A stretch of DNA of 64,000 nt from Rhizobium redzepovicii (GTDB lineage Bacteria; Pseudomonadota; Alphaproteobacteria; Rhizobiales; Rhizobiaceae): NCBI RefSeq assembly GCF_019793435.1, contig NZ_JAILYH010000016.1, positions 124,001 to 188,000 on the forward strand, written 5' to 3'. Shown here piece after piece: positions 60,838 to 64,000 of this stretch (position 1 is the stretch's first letter; each line of letters opens with the position of its first letter). The position numbers and the translations under genes are program-made. A model generated the notes under the pieces. That model was not told the DNA's origin, ran no database searches, and saw nothing but the letters and a program-made list of their open reading frames with translations.

Positions 60838-62604
60838 ATGACCTCAAGCACGATCTTCAGCGGTGTTTCCCCGATATCCCTGCCTGCCGCCGCAGCCGCT
60901 GGCGGGAACTCACCGCTGACCCTGCGGGACATGCTGTTTTTTCTCAGAATGCGCTGGCTATGGATCCTGGCCACGACCTTTGCCTTCCTTGTCATCGCCG
61001 GCAGCTACCTTCTCACCGCCGCGCCGACTTATGTTGCCAGCACGCAACTTGTGATCTTCCCTCAGGTGAACAGCTCCGAAGCTCAAAGAGCCTTCGCGGA
61101 AGACGCATTCATCGAAGGGCAGCTGGAGATTGCCAGATCAAGCGATGTCGTCGACGGAACGGTAAGAGCGCTCGATCTTGATAGCGATCCCGACTTTGTC
61201 GATTGGAAACCTTCGCTTCTGGACAAGTCGAAGGACTGGCTTCTGGGAGTTTCTGCTCAAGTGGATACGGGGCAGGAAGCGGCTGGCATCAGAGCGAGTG
61301 ATACGCCATCCAGACCGCGGACGGAGCAGGAACAGCTGCACGACCTGGCAATTGCCACGCTGCAGAACATGATGGCCTTACGCCGGATTGGGAATTCCAC
61401 GATCATCGAGATATCAGCCGCAGCGTCGACCCCTCAGAAGGCGGTCGCCATCGCCGATACGCTCGCAAGGCAATATATCCAGAAGAACATCGCAATGAAG
61501 GCCGATTCCTCCCGGCAATATAGCGACTGGCTGGAAAAATTCGTGAGGGAGCAGCAGCGCGGGCTCGCCGATGCCTCCAGCGCCCTGAACACATTCAACA
61601 GCAACCCGCGCGACCAGTTCAAGCTTGCGGAGCTGCAGAGCGCGACCGATGCCCGCCGCACGCTTTATGAAAGCACGCTGACCCAGCTTACCGAGGCCAA
61701 GCAGCGCATAACCTACCCCGTATCCGACGCCACGATCGTCTCGCGCGCCACGCTGCCTCTTTCGAAGGCGAGGCCGCGCAGCACGCTCATCCTCGCCTTT
61801 GCCGGGGCGGTCGGCCTCGGCGTCGGCCTGGCACTCGCCATGGTAAGGCACGCCGGCGACCGCCGGATCGTCCGTCCTCAGCAGATCGCGGATGTCGGCG
61901 GAGTGTCCATCGTTACCTTGCTGGCAAGATCGAAGCAGAACCGCAGTGGGCATCCAGCCGGCGTCCTCGCCGCCGACGCGGGCAGCATCGATACGGCCGC
62001 CTATCCCGTTATTCCCGGCATGGCGGAATTGAGCGCAACCGTCGTCGGCCTTCGGCGCAAACGCCGCGTCGTCATCGGAATCGTCGCCGTCGATCCCGGC
62101 AGCGGGACATCGACCATTGCATGCGAACTGGCAGTGCTATCGTCGATGTCAGGGGCGCACACACTGCTCATCGATGCGGCAGCGCAGAATTCCTCGCTCA
62201 GCAAATCGATCGCGCCTGATAGTTCCACAGGTCTCGTCAATGTGCTCGACAATGGCGAACTCATCCGGACGGCGGCGTTGCCCCTCACCCCGACCCTGAA
62301 ATTCCTTCCGCTCGGCAAGGTGGAAGCCGTGACGCCGGCCGTTCGGCTAAGCTCCCGACGTACGCAGTTGAGCTTCGCCGACCTGAAAAAGGAATTCGAC
62401 GCCGTATTTGTGGATATTTCCGCCTTCTCGACTTCCCCCGATGCCAATGCGATCGCGCCGGAGCTGGATGGCGTCCTCGTCGTCACCTCGCATGGGCGCA
62501 CCTCGATCGACGATACCCTGCGCGTCATCGAGACCATGCGCAATGTCGGCGCTGAGATCCTCGGCGCGGTCATCAACCATGCACCGAAGAGAATAGAGTC
62601 ATGA
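60838..62604 (+). CDS. Wzc/GumC-like chain-length protein with degenerate tyrosine-kinase domain
   Basis: 588 residues. An N-terminal Wzz-type domain has two membrane helices (about 40-60 and 315-335) around a periplasmic coiled-coil region. The C-terminal 180 residues resemble a BY-kinase, but the Walker A loop reads DPGSGTST (419-426), with Thr424 where the essential lysine should be. The second Walker A-prime aspartate is also lost (LLIDAAAQ, Asp446 then Ala). No C-terminal tyrosine cluster exists (ends APKRIES). It should still set chain length and bridge to the exporter, but ATP-driven phosphorylation is unlikely. The ATG at 60838 is preferred to TTG 60823. Overlaps the GT2 gene by 4 bp. 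Confidence 0.87.
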   Translation: MTSSTIFSGVSPISLPAAAAAGGNSPLTLRDMLFFLRMRWLWILATTFAFLVIAGSYLLTAAPTYVASTQLVIFPQVNSSEAQRAFAEDAFIEGQLEIARSSDVVDGTVRALDLDSDPDFVDWKPSLLDKSKDWLLGVSAQVDTGQEAAGIRASDTPSRPRTEQEQLHDLAIATLQNMMALRRIGNSTIIEISAAASTPQKAVAIADTLARQYIQKNIAMKADSSRQYSDWLEKFVREQQRGLADASSALNTFNSNPRDQFKLAELQSATDARRTLYESTLTQLTEAKQRITYPVSDATIVSRATLPLSKARPRSTLILAFAGAVGLGVGLALAMVRHAGDRRIVRPQQIADVGGVSIVTLLARSKQNRSGHPAGVLAADAGSIDTAAYPVIPGMAELSATVVGLRRKRRVVIGIVAVDPGSGTSTIACELAVLSSMSGAHTLLIDAAAQNSSLSKSIAPDSSTGLVNVLDNGELIRTAALPLTPTLKFLPLGKVEAVTPAVRLSSRRTQLSFADLKKEFDAVFVDISAFSTSPDANAIAPELDGVLVVTSHGRTSIDDTLRVIETMRNVGAEILGAVINHAPKRIES

Positions 62605-63563
62605 TCTCACCTTCGGCAGGAACAGCAAAACAGGGCCGTCCATTGCGAATTGCCTTGGGGATCGCCTCGGCGGGTCGCCCTTCGATATTGCGGGAGACGA
62701 TCGATTATCTCACCGGCTTGCCGGATCAGGCGGAACGGCTCATCGTCTGCGTGCCCGTGATCGAGGACGCGGCCGGGCTTGCCGACCGCCGCGATTTGGA
62801 CGTCATCGTCGGCAGCCGCGGCCTGACCGCCCAGCGCAACAGGATCATCCAGGCCGCTGCGGCTGATACAGACGTTCTGATCTTCCTCGATGACGACTTC
62901 ATTCCCGCCGCGACTTTCCTGTCGCGCATGGCGGCCGTCTTTGCGGCAAAGCCGGAGGTGGCAATCGCCACCGGCGAGGTGCTGGCCGACGGCGTCCTCG
63001 ACGGGGGCCTCAGCATGGCGAAGGCCTTGGAGGTTCTCCATACAGCAGGCGAAGGCGCCGAGCATGTGGCGGATGTCTACAACGCCTATGGATGCAACAT
63101 GGCGGTTCGCCTTGCGCCCGTTGTCGAGCACGCCCTGACCTTCGACGAGCAGTTGCCGCTTTACGGCTGGCTCGAAGATGTCGATTTCAGCAGATCCATC
63201 GCCCGCCACGGCCGGTCCGTCTATGTCGAAGGCGCCCGCGGCGTGCATCTCGGCGTCAGATCCGGACGCCAGCCCGGCCGAAGGCTTGGCTATTCGCAAG
63301 TCGCCAATCCTGTCTACCTGATCCGCAAGGGCACGATGTCGAAAGGCCGTGCAATCGCGCAGATCGGCCGCAACATCCTGGCCAATATGTCAGGCATCCT
63401 ATTGAAGGATCGGCTGATCGACCGGTGGGGACGTTTGAACGGCAATTTACTAGCGCTATCCGACCTTCTTGTCGGTCGCGCCTCTCCGTCCCGCATTCTC
63501 GAATTCGGCACTCCGTCGCCGCGCGAAATGCGTTCACCGTCGATCGCAACGAAGCGGAGATAG
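62601..63563 (+). CDS. Glycosyltransferase family 2
   Basis: A 320-residue GT-A enzyme. The nucleotide-sugar site reads LIFLDDDFIP (Asp97-99), after GLTAQRNRII, the usual GT2 acceptor-side pattern. GWLEDVDFSRSIARHG carries the ED motif of the catalytic base. No membrane helix, so it should act on a lipid-linked sugar from the cytoplasm. It overlaps the chain-length gene by 4 bp and is followed 4 bp later by the exporter gene. Sugar unknown. Confidence 0.9.
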   Translation: MISPSAGTAKQGRPLRIALGIASAGRPSILRETIDYLTGLPDQAERLIVCVPVIEDAAGLADRRDLDVIVGSRGLTAQRNRIIQAAAADTDVLIFLDDDFIPAATFLSRMAAVFAAKPEVAIATGEVLADGVLDGGLSMAKALEVLHTAGEGAEHVADVYNAYGCNMAVRLAPVVEHALTFDEQLPLYGWLEDVDFSRSIARHGRSVYVEGARGVHLGVRSGRQPGRRLGYSQVANPVYLIRKGTMSKGRAIAQIGRNILANMSGILLKDRLIDRWGRLNGNLLALSDLLVGRASPSRILEFGTPSPREMRSPSIATKRR

Positions 63564-63567
63564 ACCA

Positions 63568-64000
63568 ATGCAGCCGAGATCCTTGTTCGATCGCCTCGTT
63601 TCCACGGCACTCACCCTGCTGGCATTCGCCTGCCTGACCGGCTGGAGCGTCGCCCACGCGCAGACATTCACTCTCGTGCCGGAAGACAAGGTCAGACTGC
63701 GTGTCGTCGAATGGCGGTCGTCGGATTCCCGCTATGCCAGCTGGGAGGCCCTCGATGGCGTCTATACCATCGACGATGCCGGCAATCTGTCGATCCCGAT
63801 CGCTGGCCACCTGCAGGCGAATGGAAAGACGACCGAGCAGCTTGCCGATGCCATTGCCAGCGCGCTGGCCGAAAAATCCGCACTTCCGGGCAAGCCGTAT
63901 ATCGCCCTGGAGATTGCCGAGCATGCACCGATTTTCGTGACCGGAACCGTGCAGACCCCCGGCCGCTATCCGTTTGAACCCAACATGACGGTGATGAAGG
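63568..64000 (+). CDS. Wza-like polysaccharide export protein, 3' end cut by window
   Basis: The first 144 codons of an outer-membrane polysaccharide exporter (OPX family). A signal peptide of about 31 residues ends at VAHAQ, with no lipobox near the cut although a Cys occurs at residue 22. The poly-export domain follows: LVPEDKVRLRVVEW, YTIDDAGNLSIPIAGHLQANG and, after ALEIAEHAPIFVTGTVQTPGRYPF in outline, the start of an SLBB-type repeat. Four bp after the GT2 stop. It would pass finished polymer across the outer membrane together with the Wzc-like protein. Confidence 0.88.
   Translation, partial: MQPRSLFDRLVSTALTLLAFACLTGWSVAHAQTFTLVPEDKVRLRVVEWRSSDSRYASWEALDGVYTIDDAGNLSIPIAGHLQANGKTTEQLADAIASALAEKSALPGKPYIALEIAEHAPIFVTGTVQTPGRYPFEPNMTVMK

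Noticed and set aside
1..64000. CRISPR arrays, prophage, transposases, tRNA or rRNA genes
   Set aside because: No spaced direct repeats, phage structural or integrase proteins, IS-type transposase frames or tRNA cloverleaf sequences were found on reading both strands.

Overview
The window reads as chromosomal DNA of a fast-growing rhizobium, most likely the Rhizobium leguminosarum/etli group. This rests on the RpoH1-type sigma-32, the rhizobial-style ugpBAEC operon, the GC-rich codon use, palindromic intergenic repeats of a kind I associate with Rhizobium, and an ExoY/Wza-like exopolysaccharide locus. The species call is inference. I saw no rRNA, tRNA, CRISPR array, prophage, transposase or plasmid replication gene.

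Layout. 1-10.5 kb is housekeeping and core: the end of a coiled-coil protein, a TrmH-family RNA methylase, a small membrane protein, rluD, rpoH, a large acidic single-pass membrane protein, purA, an EamA exporter and a GNAT protein. A 358-bp palindromic intergenic element lies between the last two. 10.8-15.4 kb holds a PAS-GGDEF-EAL protein and a coupled pair made of an IlvD/Edd sugar-acid dehydratase and a beta-hydroxyacid dehydrogenase. 15.6-36 kb is rich in efflux and detoxification genes: two RND pump operons, a MarR-controlled EmrAB pump, a CPA1 antiporter, and two LysR regulators, each transcribed away from a hydrolase-fold or SDR gene with a clear dyad operator between them. A 3-methyladenine DNA glycosylase is here too.

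36-41.5 kb is a mosaic of single genes: phosphoesterase, SfnB-like flavin oxidoreductase, an Rrf2 regulator with four cysteines, SDR, TIM-barrel isomerase, CMD-family protein and cupin. 41.5-46 kb is ugpBAEC (glycerol-3-phosphate type ABC importer). 46.3-53.8 kb is a ROK repressor facing a tightly coupled operon of sugar ABC importer, SIS-domain enzyme, PfkB kinase and ABC ATPase. It is a complete uptake-phosphorylation-cleavage cassette for an unidentified sugar, possibly an Amadori compound or amino sugar.

53.8-64 kb is a surface-polysaccharide locus in two arms. The leftward arm carries a Crp/Fnr regulator, two GT4 glycosyltransferases, a flippase and a secreted GH16 glycanase. The rightward arm carries an ExoY-type priming transferase, a Wzc-like chain-length protein with a degenerate kinase site, a GT2 transferase and a Wza-like exporter cut by the window end. 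An unusually AT-rich intergenic of about 470 bp separates the arms and probably carries both promoters.

No wholly new system can be proved from the sequence. The best leads are the SIS/PfkB sugar cassette, the serine-less alpha/beta hydrolase beside a LysR operator, the Wzc-like protein without its Walker A lysine, and the 358-bp palindromic element that supplies the stop codons of both flanking genes.
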